The position numbers and the translations under genes were made by a program. A DNA stretch of 64,000 nucleotides from Advenella kashmirensis W13003 (GTDB lineage: Bacteria; Pseudomonadota; Gammaproteobacteria; Burkholderiales; Burkholderiaceae_B): the NCBI RefSeq assembly GCF_000506985.1, contig NZ_KI650981.1:109122-173121 (forward strand). Direction: 5' to 3'. Shown here piece after piece: positions 9,610 through 19,759 of the stretch. The notes beneath the pieces are model-generated. The model saw only the letters and a program-made list of their open reading frames with translations. It did not search any database and was not told where the DNA came from. Numbering within the stretch: the first letter of the stretch is position 1; the number at the start of each line of letters is the position of its first letter.

Positions 9610-10293
9610 GATATTGCTCCTTAGAAAGGGTCCTAATCACAAATTTGAAAATACATCTACGTAGATATAATTCAAGACAAGCAACGAAAGAGCTTGGCTT
9701 CACTACCATTTGATATGTTCCCCACTCTTTGTGCGAAACATCTCAAATGGATCTGGTGAATTGAATTCAATTTTCACCATAAGCGTAAGGGTAACGCATA
9801 ACGTCGTATAACGAAAGAATTTCTTATTGATATTATTGGCTTAACTCAATTTAACGCGTCCGTTAACGAGTCAATCAGCGTGTTTGTATTCACTTGAAAT
9901 TCTTATCAGAGCACTTGGCGATCTGCTTTCAGGCTGCTGCGACCCATTTCAATCGCGTCATTCCCGAATCATTTCTACTGTGTCTTTTCATCGCGACTGG
10001 CGTACGGATCTTTGCGTTTTATCTGGCTTTCAAAGAGGGCGAGAATTGCGCAAAGCTCGTGTTTATAAGGCTTTCAGAGCAACGGCGCATAAAGGCGCAA
10101 GGACTGTTTTGTCAGCAGCCACGAGATCATGCTGCGTTTTTCAAGAGCAGATCCGGTTCAGCAATCAACGGCATTGAATGAAGATTGTGTGTTGTGCACG
10201 CAAGCGCATCGGTTGCTGCCAGATATGTTGGCGCATGCGTCGTTGAACGTTTTGTTAAAAACCAACATTTTCACGACAGATGTGGGCGTATAA
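9610..10293. other. long intergenic region between the histone-like gene and gltX
   Basis: This AT-rich stretch of nearly 700 bp holds the histone gene promoter somewhere next to 9610. Several short open frames (for example 9894-10181 plus) have no recognisable features, so no gene is supported. No RNA gene was recognised by eye. Confidence 0.4.
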
Positions 10294-10325
10294 AGAAAAA
10301 AAAGCTGCATCAGCAATGATGCAGC
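10294..10325 (-). terminator. intrinsic terminator after gltX
   Basis: The inverted repeat GCTGCATC / GATGCAGC with a 6-nt loop is flanked on its left by an A-rich run, a T tail for leftward transcription. It lies about 48 bp beyond the gltX stop. Confidence 0.85.
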
Positions 10326-10372
10326 GTTGTGATTCAAGCGATGTTCAACAACATCCGAAGGTCTGTTTCAGC

Positions 10373-11788
10373 TTAGATGGCAGCCAAGCGTTGCAGCACA
10401 AGATCGCGACCAAGGATGGCCAGAACGGCATCGATGGCGGGTGTCTGTTTTTGACCGGTGACCGCGACGCGTAGCGGGATGCCAAGTTGCGGCATCTTCA
10501 GGCCGTTGTCGGCCAGAAATTGTTTGACCAGCGCAGCCAGTTCAGGCACATCCCAGGTTTGAACACCGGCAACAGCCGTCGCAAATTTTTTCAATGTCGC
10601 ACGTGCTTCGTCAGTCAGCACCGTGGCCGCAAGTTGTTCATCGGCGGGCTGGAAGGGGGCGCAAAATAGCATTGCACTATCGGCCAGCTGTTCCAATGTT
10701 TCTGCTCGATCACGGAACAGATTCAAAATCGCGGCAAGATCCAGGTTCTCGGTGTTGCCACCGCGTGCAGCGATGCGTGGCGCCACGTGCGCGATCAGTG
10801 CTTCGTTATCCAGTTCACGGATGTAATGCGCGTTGACCCAGTTGAGCTTCTTCGGGTCCCATTGTGCTGCCGATTTGGACAGATTGCGGGTATCGAACCA
10901 GTCAACGAACTCGTCGCGCGTAAACAATTCCTGGTCGCCGTGACTCCAGCCCAGTCGGGCCAGGTAATTGACCATGGCTTCGGGCAGATAACCCTGCGTG
11001 TCGTATTCCATGACGCTGACGGCGCCATGGCGCTTGGATAGCTTCTGGCCGTCGGGACCCAGGATCATGGGCAGGTGACCATACTCGGGTACAGGCGCAC
11101 CCAGCGCCTTGAGAATATTGATCTGGCGTGGCGTATTGTTGACGTGATCATCGCCGCGAATGACATGAGTGATCTGCATGTCGTGATCGTCCACAACGAC
11201 GCAAAAATTATAAGTCGGCGTGCCATCGGGGCGGGCGATAATCAGATCGTCAAGCTCGGCGTTATCAATCGAAATGGGGCCCTTGAGCATATCATTCCAG
11301 GTGACGGCGCCATCCTGGGGATTGCGGAATCGGATCACCGGCTTGCGTCCTTCGGGCACGGGCGGTAAAGTCTTGCCCGGTTCGGGCCGCCAGGTGCCAT
11401 CATATTTTGGCTTGCGCCCCTGTGCCTTGGCCGTCTCGCGCATTTGATCGACTTCTTCCGGACTGCTATAGCAGTAATAGGCCGTGCCGTTGTCCAGCAT
11501 CGAAGCCAGCACTTCCTTGTAGCGATCTATCCGCTGCATCTGGTAAAACGGTCCTTCGTCGGCGTCCAGCGAGAGCCATTTCATTCCATCCAGAATGGCC
11601 TGAACCGCAGCGGGGGTAGAGCGCTGCACATCGGTATCCTCGACACGCAGCACGAAAGTACCCTTGTGATGACGGGCAAAGGCCCAGGAAAACAGGGCGG
11701 TGCGTGCGCCACCCAAATGAAGATAACCGGTAGGAGACGGCGCGAAACGGGTGCGCACCGCGGTCTGGGCAGAAGGGGACGTATTCAT
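10373..11788 (-). CDS. gltX: glutamyl-tRNA synthetase
   Basis: The 471-residue class I synthetase charges tRNA-Glu in the cytoplasm. It shows [19 protein letters not shown] (HIGH-type motif) near residues 16-34 and [11 protein letters not shown] (KMSKS-type motif) in the centre, with an anticodon-binding alpha-helical C-terminus. Length is standard. It is divergent from the large acetyltransferase gene at 11,920 and ends at a clear terminator. Confidence 0.97.
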   Translation of the reverse strand: MNTSPSAQTAVRTRFAPSPTGYLHLGGARTALFSWAFARHHKGTFVLRVEDTDVQRSTPAAVQAILDGMKWLSLDADEGPFYQMQRIDRYKEVLASMLDNGTAYYCYSSPEEVDQMRETAKAQGRKPKYDGTWRPEPGKTLPPVPEGRKPVIRFRNPQDGAVTWNDMLKGPISIDNAELDDLIIARPDGTPTYNFCVVVDDHDMQITHVIRGDDHVNNTPRQINILKALGAPVPEYGHLPMILGPDGQKLSKRHGAVSVMEYDTQGYLPEAMVNYLARLGWSHGDQELFTRDEFVDWFDTRNLSKSAAQWDPKKLNWVNAHYIRELDNEALIAHVAPRIAARGGNTENLDLAAILNLFRDRAETLEQLADSAMLFCAPFQPADEQLAATVLTDEARATLKKFATAVAGVQTWDVPELAALVKQFLADNGLKMPQLGIPLRVAVTGQKQTPAIDAVLAILGRDLVLQRLAAI

Positions 11789-11919
11789 TGTGAATGCTCG
11801 GCAATTGGATAAATCAGAAGAGAGTCAGTTTAAAATGTTATGAATGACCAGAGCAAATGAATCTGCTGTTTATATAAAAAGATCTGGCCCGTTCAAATTA
11901 CCCAACTCCGAGAGGATAT

Positions 11920-14391
11920 ATGTTGCGTCACCGTCTCGCGGCATTTTTTGAACCACGTTCGTTATGCGTGATCGCCGACACAGAGCTTCCCGTCTTCACC
12001 CATCTGCCTTCCTATTTGAAGTCAAGCTCCGACCAGTTGCGCCTGGCGGACGATGCGACCCAGGCGCGCCAGCAGTTGCGGCACTTTGCGCCGACTCCAG
12101 GTCGCGATCTGGCCATGCTGTGCATCCGATCCAGTCTGTTGTCTGCCGCGTTGCAGCAACTTGATGCGGCACCACCCCGCGCCATTTTGCTGTTGCCTGG
12201 CGAACATGTGGATGAGGCGCCTTCGGCTACGCGCGAGCTCATCGAGCGCTGGTGCCGAAAGCACAATGTCATGTTGCTGGGGCCGCGCGCTTTCGGTATC
12301 TATCGTCCTCATCTCGGCTTGAATCTGAGCCTGGCTTCAATGCAGCCGCGAGCCGGTCGCATTGCGGTGGTGTCGCAATCGCGCATGTTGTTGCGCTCGA
12401 TCATCGACTGGGCCGAAGACGTCAACCTGGGATTATCGGCGGCGGTTTCTCTGGGTGAGGTGACCGATGTCGACCTGCCCGAGCTGATTGAGTATCTGGC
12501 AACTGATGCACGCACCGATAGCATTGCCTTGTATCTGGATAAACTGACTTCCGGCCGGGAGCTGATCAGCGCCTTGCGTGCGGCATCCAGTGTGAAGCCC
12601 GTCATCGTCCTGCGTGCGGGCCGCGCAGACCCGATACTGGCCGGCAGCGATGCTGTGCTGGACGCTGCGTTACGGCGGGCAGGCGCGATTCGTGTGAATT
12701 ATTTTGTCGAGCTTTTCGCGGCGATCAAGGCCATGTCCTATGCCCGTCGGCCGCGCGGTGGAAAAATTGCCATGCTCGCCAATGGCCGCGCGTCGGCCCA
12801 ACTGGTCCAGGATGCGATTCCTGCCGACAGTTCGATGTCGATGGCATCCCTGACCCAGGCGACTGCCAAAGGCCTGAGCGAGATTTTCGGTGTCGGCACC
12901 CTGACCGAAAATCCCGTCATTCCTTACGTGCCACTGACACCCGATGCGTTGATCAACGGCTTGCGCTGTCTGGTGGCCGACTCGCAGGTCGATGCCGTCA
13001 TGGTGATCCTGGCACCCGACGAATTCTGCGATATGCCGCAAGTTGTCACGGCACTGGCGGCCTTTGCGCCCGGCGCTCAAAAGCCGATCGTCACCTGCCT
13101 GCTGGGCGAAGCCAAAATGCGACCCTTGCGACGTCTGCTTGACGAGGCGGGCATGCCGGCTTTTCGCACACCTGAAACGGCGTTGAGCGCGGTCCTGTCG
13201 CTGACCTCCTATCACTATAACCAGCAACTGCTGCAACAGACGCGCTACGTGCATTCGGGCCAGCGCCCGGCCGAACTTGAAACTGCGCGAGCCATTCTCG
13301 AGACAGCTTGTCGGGACCATGCCGGCGTGTTGACGCGCGAGCAGTGCATTGCGCTGGTCGAATGCTTTCATCCCGACGTGCGCTGGGAGCCGGACGAGGA
13401 TGATGAGCGTTTCAGCGCACTGGATGATGTCCCTTCGGTCATGATTCGCGTCAGTCGCGACCCCGTATTCGGCCCCTGGATCTGGTTTGGAGAAGGCGGG
13501 CATATGGTGCATTTTTCTCCATCGGACCGGGGCGTGGATCTGCCGCCGCTGAATCTGAACCTGGCTGGTAAGCTGATCGAGCGCAGCCGGGTCTGGCGCC
13601 AGGAATTGCAATCCTATGTCGAGCCCCAGATTCTGCGCAAGCTGCAGGGTCTGCTGGAAACCATGAGCGAACTGGTCAGCGAACTGCCGGCAATTGAATC
13701 GCTGGAGGTCGATCCCATTATATTGGGCTATCGGGATCTGCATATTCGCGAGATCCGAATTTCGCTTATGCAGCCACTGCCCGCTGTCATTCCGCAGGAT
13801 AATGGCTTCAATCACATGGCGATTTATCCTTATCCGACCCATCTGGTGCAAAGTCGTGTCTTTGCCGACGGAACACCCTGGATATTGCGACCCATCCGTC
13901 CGGAAGATGCCGACGCGCTGCAGGAGTTTATTCGTGCCCTGTCCGAGAAGTCACGCTACATGCGTTTTGTTTCGATGATGCGTGAGCTGACGCCGAAGAT
14001 GCTGACGCGCTACACCTATGTTGATTATCACCGTGAGCTGGCACTGGTGGCCACCACCCAGGTGCCCAACCCCGCCAATCGCGGCCTGCCGCAGGAAATC
14101 ATTATCGGCCTGGCCCACTATCTGCGCAACGCAGATGGCGTGGGCGCTGAATATGCCCTGGTGATCAGTGACGAGTGGCAAAAACGCGGCCTGGGAACCA
14201 GTCTGATGCAGGCGCTTATCGCGGCCGCGCGTCAGCAGCAACTGGCTTATATCGAAGGGGTGGTGCTATCGGGGAATCGTCCGATGCTGCATTTAATGAC
14301 CTCTCTTGGTTTTATCAATGAAGAAGATCATGAGGATCCGTCTATGCGCCGGGTCTGGTTGCCGCTGGATGCGGGCGATCAGGGGGTGTGA
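11920..14391 (+). CDS. Pat/YfiQ-like acyl-CoA-synthetase-domain protein with C-terminal GNAT acetyltransferase
   Basis: The 823-residue protein has an N-terminal CoA-binding region, a succinyl-CoA-ligase-like domain (RIAVVSQSRMLL and LGEVTDVDLPELIEYLATD near 145-190), a degenerate ATP-grasp segment, and a C-terminal GNAT domain (ILRPIRPEDADALQEFI near 650; KRGLGTSLMQALI near 750 for acetyl-CoA binding). This order is that of the protein lysine acetyltransferase Pat/YfiQ, which acetylates targets such as acetyl-CoA synthetase. The targets here are unknown. AGAGGA precedes the start. A 15-bp minisatellite and an 18-bp palindrome lie right after the gene. Confidence 0.85.
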   Translation: MLRHRLAAFFEPRSLCVIADTELPVFTHLPSYLKSSSDQLRLADDATQARQQLRHFAPTPGRDLAMLCIRSSLLSAALQQLDAAPPRAILLLPGEHVDEAPSATRELIERWCRKHNVMLLGPRAFGIYRPHLGLNLSLASMQPRAGRIAVVSQSRMLLRSIIDWAEDVNLGLSAAVSLGEVTDVDLPELIEYLATDARTDSIALYLDKLTSGRELISALRAASSVKPVIVLRAGRADPILAGSDAVLDAALRRAGAIRVNYFVELFAAIKAMSYARRPRGGKIAMLANGRASAQLVQDAIPADSSMSMASLTQATAKGLSEIFGVGTLTENPVIPYVPLTPDALINGLRCLVADSQVDAVMVILAPDEFCDMPQVVTALAAFAPGAQKPIVTCLLGEAKMRPLRRLLDEAGMPAFRTPETALSAVLSLTSYHYNQQLLQQTRYVHSGQRPAELETARAILETACRDHAGVLTREQCIALVECFHPDVRWEPDEDDERFSALDDVPSVMIRVSRDPVFGPWIWFGEGGHMVHFSPSDRGVDLPPLNLNLAGKLIERSRVWRQELQSYVEPQILRKLQGLLETMSELVSELPAIESLEVDPIILGYRDLHIREIRISLMQPLPAVIPQDNGFNHMAIYPYPTHLVQSRVFADGTPWILRPIRPEDADALQEFIRALSEKSRYMRFVSMMRELTPKMLTRYTYVDYHRELALVATTQVPNPANRGLPQEIIIGLAHYLRNADGVGAEYALVISDEWQKRGLGTSLMQALIAAARQQQLAYIEGVVLSGNRPMLHLMTSLGFINEEDHEDPSMRRVWLPLDAGDQGV

Positions 14392-14460
14392 TCAGGAATC
14401 GGGTCGGCAGGTCAATACGCCGGATGCGGTCGGTACACAACCATGTCGATGCGCGGGATG

Positions 14461-14478
14461 CTATTTCAATTGAAATAG
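14461..14478. repeat. perfect 18-bp palindrome CTATTTCAATTGAAATAG
   Basis: The sequence equals its own reverse complement. It sits 70 bp after the acetyltransferase stop and about 130 bp beyond the esterase stop, in a convergent intergenic region. It could be an operator or the foot of a cruciform; it has no T tail. Confidence 0.6.
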
Positions 14479-14495
14479 TGCGGATGTCGTGGGCA

Positions 14496-14570
14496 AATGT
14501 ATTAGGCGCAGATGTATTAGGTGTAGATCTGTCGGGAGCGGACCTGTCGGGAGCGGATCTGTCGGGGGCT
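14496..14570. repeat. five 15-bp tandem repeats
   Basis: Units start at 14,496, 14,511, 14,526, 14,541 and 14,556. The last three are GATCTGTCGGGAGCG or differ by one to three bases; the first two are more diverged (GATGTATTAGGTGTA type). Read on the plus strand they spell A-D-L-S-G pentapeptides, but no real gene is supported there. Confidence 0.75.
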
Positions 14571-14580
14571 GTCTGCGACG

Positions 14581-14602
14581 GCCAGGGAGTGGTCTCCCTG
14601 GC
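14581..14602. terminator. hairpin between convergent genes
   Basis: A perfect 9-bp stem (GCCAGGGAG / CTCCCTGGC, loop TGGT) lies 7 bp beyond the esterase stop. Only a short pyrimidine stretch follows on the plus strand, so it is a weak intrinsic terminator at best. Confidence 0.5.
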
Positions 14603-14608
14603 GCTCTT

Positions 14609-15301
14609 TCAGGCCGCGCCTGTGATTGACTGCAGGAATGCCGAAATGTCGTTGATTTCGTCCAGATTGACTGAATGCGCCATCGGATAGGTATGCCACT
14701 GGGTGCGGGTATAGCCTTGAGCCGCCAGCCAGTCGCGTGTCTGTTCGCCAAAAGCGATATTGACCACTGGATCATACGTACCATGCCCGATAAAGATCGG
14801 CATATCCAGATGCGACTTGTTATGTTCGTTCGCCGTTTTGTCGGCCATGGGCAGATAACCAGACAGACAGATCAGCCCGGCCAGTCTTGCTGGCGAACGC
14901 AGCCCTGTCTGGTAGGCCATGGCGCAGCCCTGCGAAAAGCCGGCCAGTATAATGCGTTCAGTGGGCACCCCACGCTCGTTTTCCCGCCGGATCAGCGCTT
15001 CGATGGCTGTCTGCGATGCGCGCAGGCCGGTTTCATCGACATCGCGGCTGACGCTGCTGAGTGCGATAATGTCATACCAGGCGCGCATGGGCATCTGATT
15101 GTTAATCGTGACGGGGCGAACCGGGGCATTCGGAAACACGAAACGGATGCGTCGGTCTTCAGGCAGTCGCAGTTCGGGAATGACCGGAACAAAATCATTG
15201 GCGTCGGCGCCCAGACCATGCATCCAGATCACCGAATATGATGGCGCAGCCGTCTTGTCGCTGCCGTGTTCGATTTCCACGCAGTCCAGTAAATTCTCCA
15301 T
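14609..15301 (-). CDS. carboxylesterase / acyl-protein thioesterase-like hydrolase
   Basis: The 230-residue alpha/beta hydrolase matches the phospholipase/carboxylesterase family (EstB, APT1-like). HGLGADANDFVPVIPEL is the oxyanion-hole segment. GFSQGCAMA carries the nucleophile Ser123, with Asp177 (HGTYDPVV) and His209 (YPMAHSV) completing the triad. There is no signal peptide, so it is cytoplasmic. The DUF615 gene ends 5 bp upstream, so the two are probably co-transcribed. Confidence 0.92.
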   Translation of the reverse strand: MENLLDCVEIEHGSDKTAAPSYSVIWMHGLGADANDFVPVIPELRLPEDRRIRFVFPNAPVRPVTINNQMPMRAWYDIIALSSVSRDVDETGLRASQTAIEALIRRENERGVPTERIILAGFSQGCAMAYQTGLRSPARLAGLICLSGYLPMADKTANEHNKSHLDMPIFIGHGTYDPVVNIAFGEQTRDWLAAQGYTRTQWHTYPMAHSVNLDEINDISAFLQSITGAA

Positions 15302-15306
15302 GTGAT

Positions 15307-15846
15307 TTATTCCTTGTTCAGCAAAGTCTTGATGGCCTGGAAGAGGGCCCGGTATTGTTTGCGCTGGTGATCCTGGCCGGCCGGCAGTGCGGCGTTCTGC
15401 TCGCGTTCACGGCGTGCTCCGCGAATCAGCGTGCGCAGCACCTGTATGTCGGCGTCGGGATAGTCATTCAGCAGGCGCGTGAGCGCATCGTCGTCGTCCA
15501 TCAGGCGATCGCGCAACGTTTCCATGTGATGCATATGGGCAGTTTGTTCCCGCGAGCCGTTTTCCCATTCGTCCATCTTCTTTATAATGGCCTCGGTATC
15601 GGCGGTGCGCAGCAGCTTGCCGACATAATGAATCTGTCGGCGACGTCCCTCGCGTCCGGTGATTTTCTGGGCCGTGCGAATGGCTTCGAGCGTTTTTTCA
15701 TCCAGATCCAGCTGTCTGACTTTGTCCAGCGGCAGCTCCACCACCTGCTTGCCCAGCTCGGTGATGGCCAGCAGTTCGCGCTTTATCTGGGATTTGCTCG
15801 GACGATCATAAAGCGGTTCGTCATCGTTCTGATCTGCATTCTGCAT
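15307..15846 (-). CDS. darP: DUF615/YjgA ribosome-associated assembly factor
   Basis: The 179-residue protein is highly charged and carries the family core [18 protein letters not shown] and [17 protein letters not shown]. YjgA (DarP) associates with late 50S precursors. It is divergent from pmbA, a pairing that is widely conserved in proteobacteria and supports both calls. Confidence 0.92.
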   Translation of the reverse strand: MQNADQNDDEPLYDRPSKSQIKRELLAITELGKQVVELPLDKVRQLDLDEKTLEAIRTAQKITGREGRRRQIHYVGKLLRTADTEAIIKKMDEWENGSREQTAHMHHMETLRDRLMDDDDALTRLLNDYPDADIQVLRTLIRGARREREQNAALPAGQDHQRKQYRALFQAIKTLLNKE

Positions 15847-15910
15847 ACATCGATATCAATAAAATGGTTAATATGTCAGTATGATAACCGCCTAATGTGA
15901 AGCCGTCATA

Positions 15911-17278
15911 ATGAATTCCCGATTGAATCCGAAAACCTCCATGCCCCAAACCCAACCCGATTTTGAAGAACTCGTCCAGCTGGCGCTGTCCCATGCCAAA
16001 AAACAGGGCGCGAGCGACGCCGCCGCCGAAATCTCCGAGTCGGGCGGTTTGTCCGTTTCAGTACGCAAGGGCAATATCGAAACCGTTGAAAAAACCCAGG
16101 ATCGCTCGCTGGGCGTGACGGTCTACGCCGGCAAGGCGCGCGGGTCGGCGTCAACGTCCGATTTGTCGGCCGCGGCCATCAGAGAAACAGTTGATGCTGC
16201 CTGGAATATCGCCAAATATACGGCAAACGATGAAGCGGCCGGGCTGCCCGACGAAGGCGATCTTGCGGTCGAGCAGCCTGATCTGGAACTCTACCGTCCG
16301 TGGGATATTTCGTCCGAGCAAGCGGCAGAACTGGCCATCGAGGCTGAGGCGGCTGCCCTGGGCTACAGCAAACAGATTACCAACTCGGAAGGCGCAGGCG
16401 TAGATACCTATCAGGGGCGTTTTGTACTGGCCAACTCCCGTGGGTTCATGGGTGGATATCCGTACTCCCGCCATGGTATGTCTGTTGCTGCCATTGCCGG
16501 TAAGGGCAATAATATGCACCGCGACTATTGGTATACCGCTGATCGTTATCCGGAGCGGCTCGCCAAAGGCACGGACGTAGGCGTGTATGCCGCACAGCGA
16601 GCCCTTTCCCGGTTGTCCGCCAGACGCATCGCTACCGGCAAGTATCCTGTTTTGTTCGAAGCGCCGCTGGCGCTGGGTCTGCTCGGCGCGCTCACCCAGG
16701 CGATCAGTGGCGGGGCGTTATACCGCAAGTCCACCTTTTTGCTCGATTCGCTGGGTAAACAGGTCATGGCAGGCCATTTACAGATCAGCGAGAATCCGTT
16801 TATCAAAGGAGCGCTGGGCAGTTCGGCATTCGATGATGAAGGCGTACAGACTCGTGCCCGCCAGTTGCTGACCGATGGCGTGCTCAATGGCTATTTATTG
16901 TCAACTTACACCGCCCGCAAGCTGGGCATGCAAACCACCGGTAATGCCGGCGGCTCGCATAACCTGCTGCTGAGCTCGTCGCAGACCGACGCGGCTGACG
17001 ATCTGCCCGCTATGTTGAAAAAGATGGGCACCGGCGTACTGGTGACCGAACTGATCGGGCAGGGCGTCAACTACGTGACGGGTGACTATTCGCGCGGAGC
17101 CTTTGGCTACTGGGTCGAAAACGGTGAAATCCAGCACGCGGTCACCGAGTTTACGATCGCCGGCAATCTGAAAGACATGTTCCTGAATATCGCCGGCCTG
17201 GGTAGTGATGTCATTACCCGAGGTTCCAAAACCACGGGCTCCATTCTTATCGAATCCATGGCTGTTGCCGGACAGTAA
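15911..17278 (+). CDS. pmbA: PmbA/TldE metalloprotease-family protein
   Basis: The 455-residue protein acts with TldD as a protease that matures modified peptides and degrades unfolded ones. TldE is the non-metal subunit. Family signatures include SVRKGNIETVEKTQDRSLG in the N-terminal domain and GNAGGSHNLLLS and GQGVNYVTGDYSRGAFGYWV in the C-terminal barrel. An alternative ATG ten codons in (MPQTQPDF) is equally plausible. tldD is not in the window. Confidence 0.94.
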   Translation: MNSRLNPKTSMPQTQPDFEELVQLALSHAKKQGASDAAAEISESGGLSVSVRKGNIETVEKTQDRSLGVTVYAGKARGSASTSDLSAAAIRETVDAAWNIAKYTANDEAAGLPDEGDLAVEQPDLELYRPWDISSEQAAELAIEAEAAALGYSKQITNSEGAGVDTYQGRFVLANSRGFMGGYPYSRHGMSVAAIAGKGNNMHRDYWYTADRYPERLAKGTDVGVYAAQRALSRLSARRIATGKYPVLFEAPLALGLLGALTQAISGGALYRKSTFLLDSLGKQVMAGHLQISENPFIKGALGSSAFDDEGVQTRARQLLTDGVLNGYLLSTYTARKLGMQTTGNAGGSHNLLLSSSQTDAADDLPAMLKKMGTGVLVTELIGQGVNYVTGDYSRGAFGYWVENGEIQHAVTEFTIAGNLKDMFLNIAGLGSDVITRGSKTTGSILIESMAVAGQ

Positions 17279-17452
17279 GTCAGACCCGCCCGAAAGTGCC
17301 CCCCCATCTCGCCAGATCAGGCTTGGGGCGGCGGCGGATGCCTTCAGGGAAAATACTAATTCTGCTTCAGCGCACTAGGTAAACCGGCGTGCGGCGTGTA
17401 TATTTAGCAAGTCAAATTTTCAAGAACAACTAAATATACCGGAGTAAATTCT

Positions 17453-18553
17453 ATGCAACGTCGTTCCTTCCTTAAAAAAGCAGGCCTGGGCGCAGTGGCG
17501 GGTACAGGCGTTATTGCCGCACCGGCCATTGCCCAGGAAAGCCCTTCAGTCAAATGGCGTATGGCGTCCAGCTTCCCGCGCAGCCTGGTGGCGCTTTTTG
17601 GTTCGGGTGAGAATTTTGCCAAATACGTTAAGGAAGCCACAGATGGCAAGATGCAAATTGACGTGTTTCCGGCGGGTGAAATCGTCCCGGCCCTGCAGGT
17701 ACTGGACGCCGTCTCTAACGGCACCGTGCAGGGTGGTCACACCTGCGGCTATTACTATTTAGGCAAGAATCCGTCATTTTGTTTCGATACGGCGGTGCCT
17801 TTCGGCCTGAATGCCCGTCAGTTGAACGCCTGGATGCTCGAAGGCAACGGCAAGAAGCTGATGCGCGATTTGTTCGGTACGGTCAATATTGTCAACTTTC
17901 CCCTGGGCAATACCGGTACCCAAATGGGCGGCTGGTTTCGCAAGGAAATCAAATCGCTTGATGATCTGAAAGGCCTTAAAATGCGTACCGCCGGCCTGGC
18001 AGGCGAAGTCCTGGCCAAGCTGGGCGTCGTCCCCCAGCAAATTGCCGGTGGCGACATCTACCCATCGCTCGAAAAAGGCACGCTTGATGCGGTTGAGTTT
18101 GTCGGCCCGCTAGACGACGAAAAGCTTGGCTTTAACAAAGTGGCCAAGTACTACTACTATCCCGGATTCTGGGAGGGCGGTGCTCAGGTGTCTGCCTACT
18201 TCAATAAAGACGCTTTCGAGAAGCTGCCCAAACACTACCAGGCTATTGTGGAATCCGCGTCACTTCGTGCCCATACTGAAATGATGGCCATGTACGATTC
18301 CATGAACCCAGGGGCGCTGCGTCGCTTGATCGCCGGTGGCGCTGTGCTCAAGGAGTTCCCAAAAGAAATGCTGGATGCCTCCTTCAAGGCCACGGCTGAA
18401 ATCTACAAAAAATACTCAGACAAGGACGAAACGTTCAAGGCGATTCTGACCGACTATATGTCTTATCGCGACGATCTGATCCCCTGGTTCAATGTGGTGG
18501 AAGGTTCCTATACCCGTTACGTCGCGCACGCCGTTTCACAGGCGCGCAAGTAA
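17453..18553 (+). CDS. TRAP transporter substrate-binding protein (DctP family), orphan
   Basis: The 366-residue protein has a Tat signal (MQRRSFLKKAGLGAVAG, AIA-Q cleavage near residue 28) and a DctP fold with FPAGEIVPALQVLDAVSNG and a conserved Arg in GLKMRTAG, which in this family contacts a substrate carboxylate. It resembles the 2-oxoacid/lactate or aromatic-acid TRAP proteins (TakP-like). No DctQ or DctM membrane gene lies beside it, so it must work with a transporter encoded elsewhere. Confidence 0.9.
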   Translation: MQRRSFLKKAGLGAVAGTGVIAAPAIAQESPSVKWRMASSFPRSLVALFGSGENFAKYVKEATDGKMQIDVFPAGEIVPALQVLDAVSNGTVQGGHTCGYYYLGKNPSFCFDTAVPFGLNARQLNAWMLEGNGKKLMRDLFGTVNIVNFPLGNTGTQMGGWFRKEIKSLDDLKGLKMRTAGLAGEVLAKLGVVPQQIAGGDIYPSLEKGTLDAVEFVGPLDDEKLGFNKVAKYYYYPGFWEGGAQVSAYFNKDAFEKLPKHYQAIVESASLRAHTEMMAMYDSMNPGALRRLIAGGAVLKEFPKEMLDASFKATAEIYKKYSDKDETFKAILTDYMSYRDDLIPWFNVVEGSYTRYVAHAVSQARK

Positions 18554-18910
18554 ACCATAGCGCCGGGCGGTCAATGTCGGCCGCCCAATGTCGACCCGCC
18601 CGATTGCGAGTTCTGCGATGCCTGTTGTCGCAGGCACGAGACATATTTTTCTCCCTTTCCCCCTGGTTATCATCAAAATCAGCGCTATTTCATTGTTTTG
18701 TTTGAAAAAAATGATTCTGCGTGTTAATATCACGGGCTTATCTGTATCTTTGCACTGTCGCGGAGCGTCGTCTCTTTTTTATAACGTTCAGGCAAATCAG
18801 GTAAACCGTCGGATAACAAGGCTGGGCGCCTGCACTTTTGTTGTACAGGGTGCGGGGCTGTATCCCGTCTCTTGCGGTCCGCTTCAAACTCAAAATTTAG
18901 GAAATACATC
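18554..18910. other. rplM upstream region and leader
   Basis: The 357-bp gap holds the rplM promoter at 18,702-18,730 and a leader of about 170 nt. Ribosomal protein L13 leaders can be autoregulatory in other bacteria, but I did not resolve such a fold here. Confidence 0.5.
18702..18730 (+). promoter_or_regulatory. sigma-70 promoter of rplM-rpsI
   Basis: TTGAAA at 18,702-18,707 and TAATAT at 18,725-18,730 are separated by exactly 17 bp. This is a strong consensus match in the right place for a highly expressed ribosomal operon. Confidence 0.75.
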
Positions 18911-19339
18911 ATGAAGACCTTTGTGGCCAAGCCCCATGAAGTCAAACGTGACTGGTATGTTATTGATGCAAAAGGCAAAGTCCTTGGTCGTGTAGCCAGC
19001 GAAGTTGCACGCCGTTTGCGCGGTAAACATAAGCCGGAATTTACCCCTCACGTTGACACAGGCGATTACATCGTCATTATTAACGCAGCTGATATCGTTG
19101 TAACAGGCGCCAAAACGGAAGACAAAAAATACTTCCGTCATACCGGCTATCCTGGCGGCATCTACGAAACCAACTTCCGGAAAATGCAAGAGCGTTTCCC
19201 TGGTCGTGCGATCGAAAAAGCCGTTAAGGGCATGCTGCCAAAAGGTCCCCTGGGTTACGCCATGATCAAGAAGCTCAAGGTGTACGCGGGTGCCGAGCAT
19301 CCTCATACTGCCCAGCAGCCTAAAACGCTGGAATTTTAA
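18911..19339 (+). CDS. rplM: 50S ribosomal protein L13
   Basis: The 142-residue protein begins [20 protein letters not shown] and includes [19 protein letters not shown], the L13 signature. The open frame extends upstream to 18,872, but the ATG at 18,911 is the family start. It is followed 9 bp later by rpsI, the universal pair. Confidence 0.98.
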   Translation: MKTFVAKPHEVKRDWYVIDAKGKVLGRVASEVARRLRGKHKPEFTPHVDTGDYIVIINAADIVVTGAKTEDKKYFRHTGYPGGIYETNFRKMQERFPGRAIEKAVKGMLPKGPLGYAMIKKLKVYAGAEHPHTAQQPKTLEF

Positions 19340-19348
19340 GGATAAATC

Positions 19349-19741
19349 ATGATCGGTAATTGGAATTATGGAACGGGCCGTCGTAAAACGTCAGTTGCCC
19401 GTGTGTTTCTGAAAAAAGGTTCAGGCAATATTGTTGTCAACGGCAAGCCGGTTGACCAGTATTTCGCTCGTGAAACAGGTCGCATGGTTGTACGCCAGCC
19501 CCTGGTGCTCACCGAGTTGAATGAATCATTCGATTTCCACATCAACGTACACGGCGGCGGCGAAAGCGGTCAGGCCGGTGCAGTGCGCCACGGTATCACC
19601 CGTGCACTGATCGACTACGATGCGACGCTCAAACCTGCGCTGTCAAAAGCCGGCTTTGTGACACGTGATGCTCGTGAAGTTGAGCGTAAGAAAGTGGGTT
19701 TCCACAAGGCACGTCGTCGCAAGCAGTTCAGCAAACGCTAA
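19349..19741 (+). CDS. rpsI: 30S ribosomal protein S9
   Basis: The 130-residue protein begins [20 protein letters not shown] and ends with the [17 protein letters not shown] tail that reaches the ribosomal P site. Length and ends are standard for S9. A terminator follows directly. Confidence 0.98.
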   Translation: MIGNWNYGTGRRKTSVARVFLKKGSGNIVVNGKPVDQYFARETGRMVVRQPLVLTELNESFDFHINVHGGGESGQAGAVRHGITRALIDYDATLKPALSKAGFVTRDAREVERKKVGFHKARRRKQFSKR

Positions 19742-19759
19742 TTGTTTCGGGATATGTCG

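Noticed and set aside
8711-9664. 317-codon open frame on the plus strand across the histone-like gene
   Set aside because: It encodes only repeats of [10 protein letters not shown], the mirror of the Lys/Ala codons on the minus strand. The minus frame has a proper ribosome site and family match.
9884-10181. Two overlapping short frames in the gap before gltX
   Set aside because: Composition and overlap look random; no start signal or homologue pattern.
14388-14690. 100-codon plus-strand frame with pentapeptide-like repeats
   Set aside because: It begins with GTG at the end of the acetyltransferase gene, lacks a ribosome site and runs antisense into the esterase. The repeats are short and explained by 15-bp slippage.
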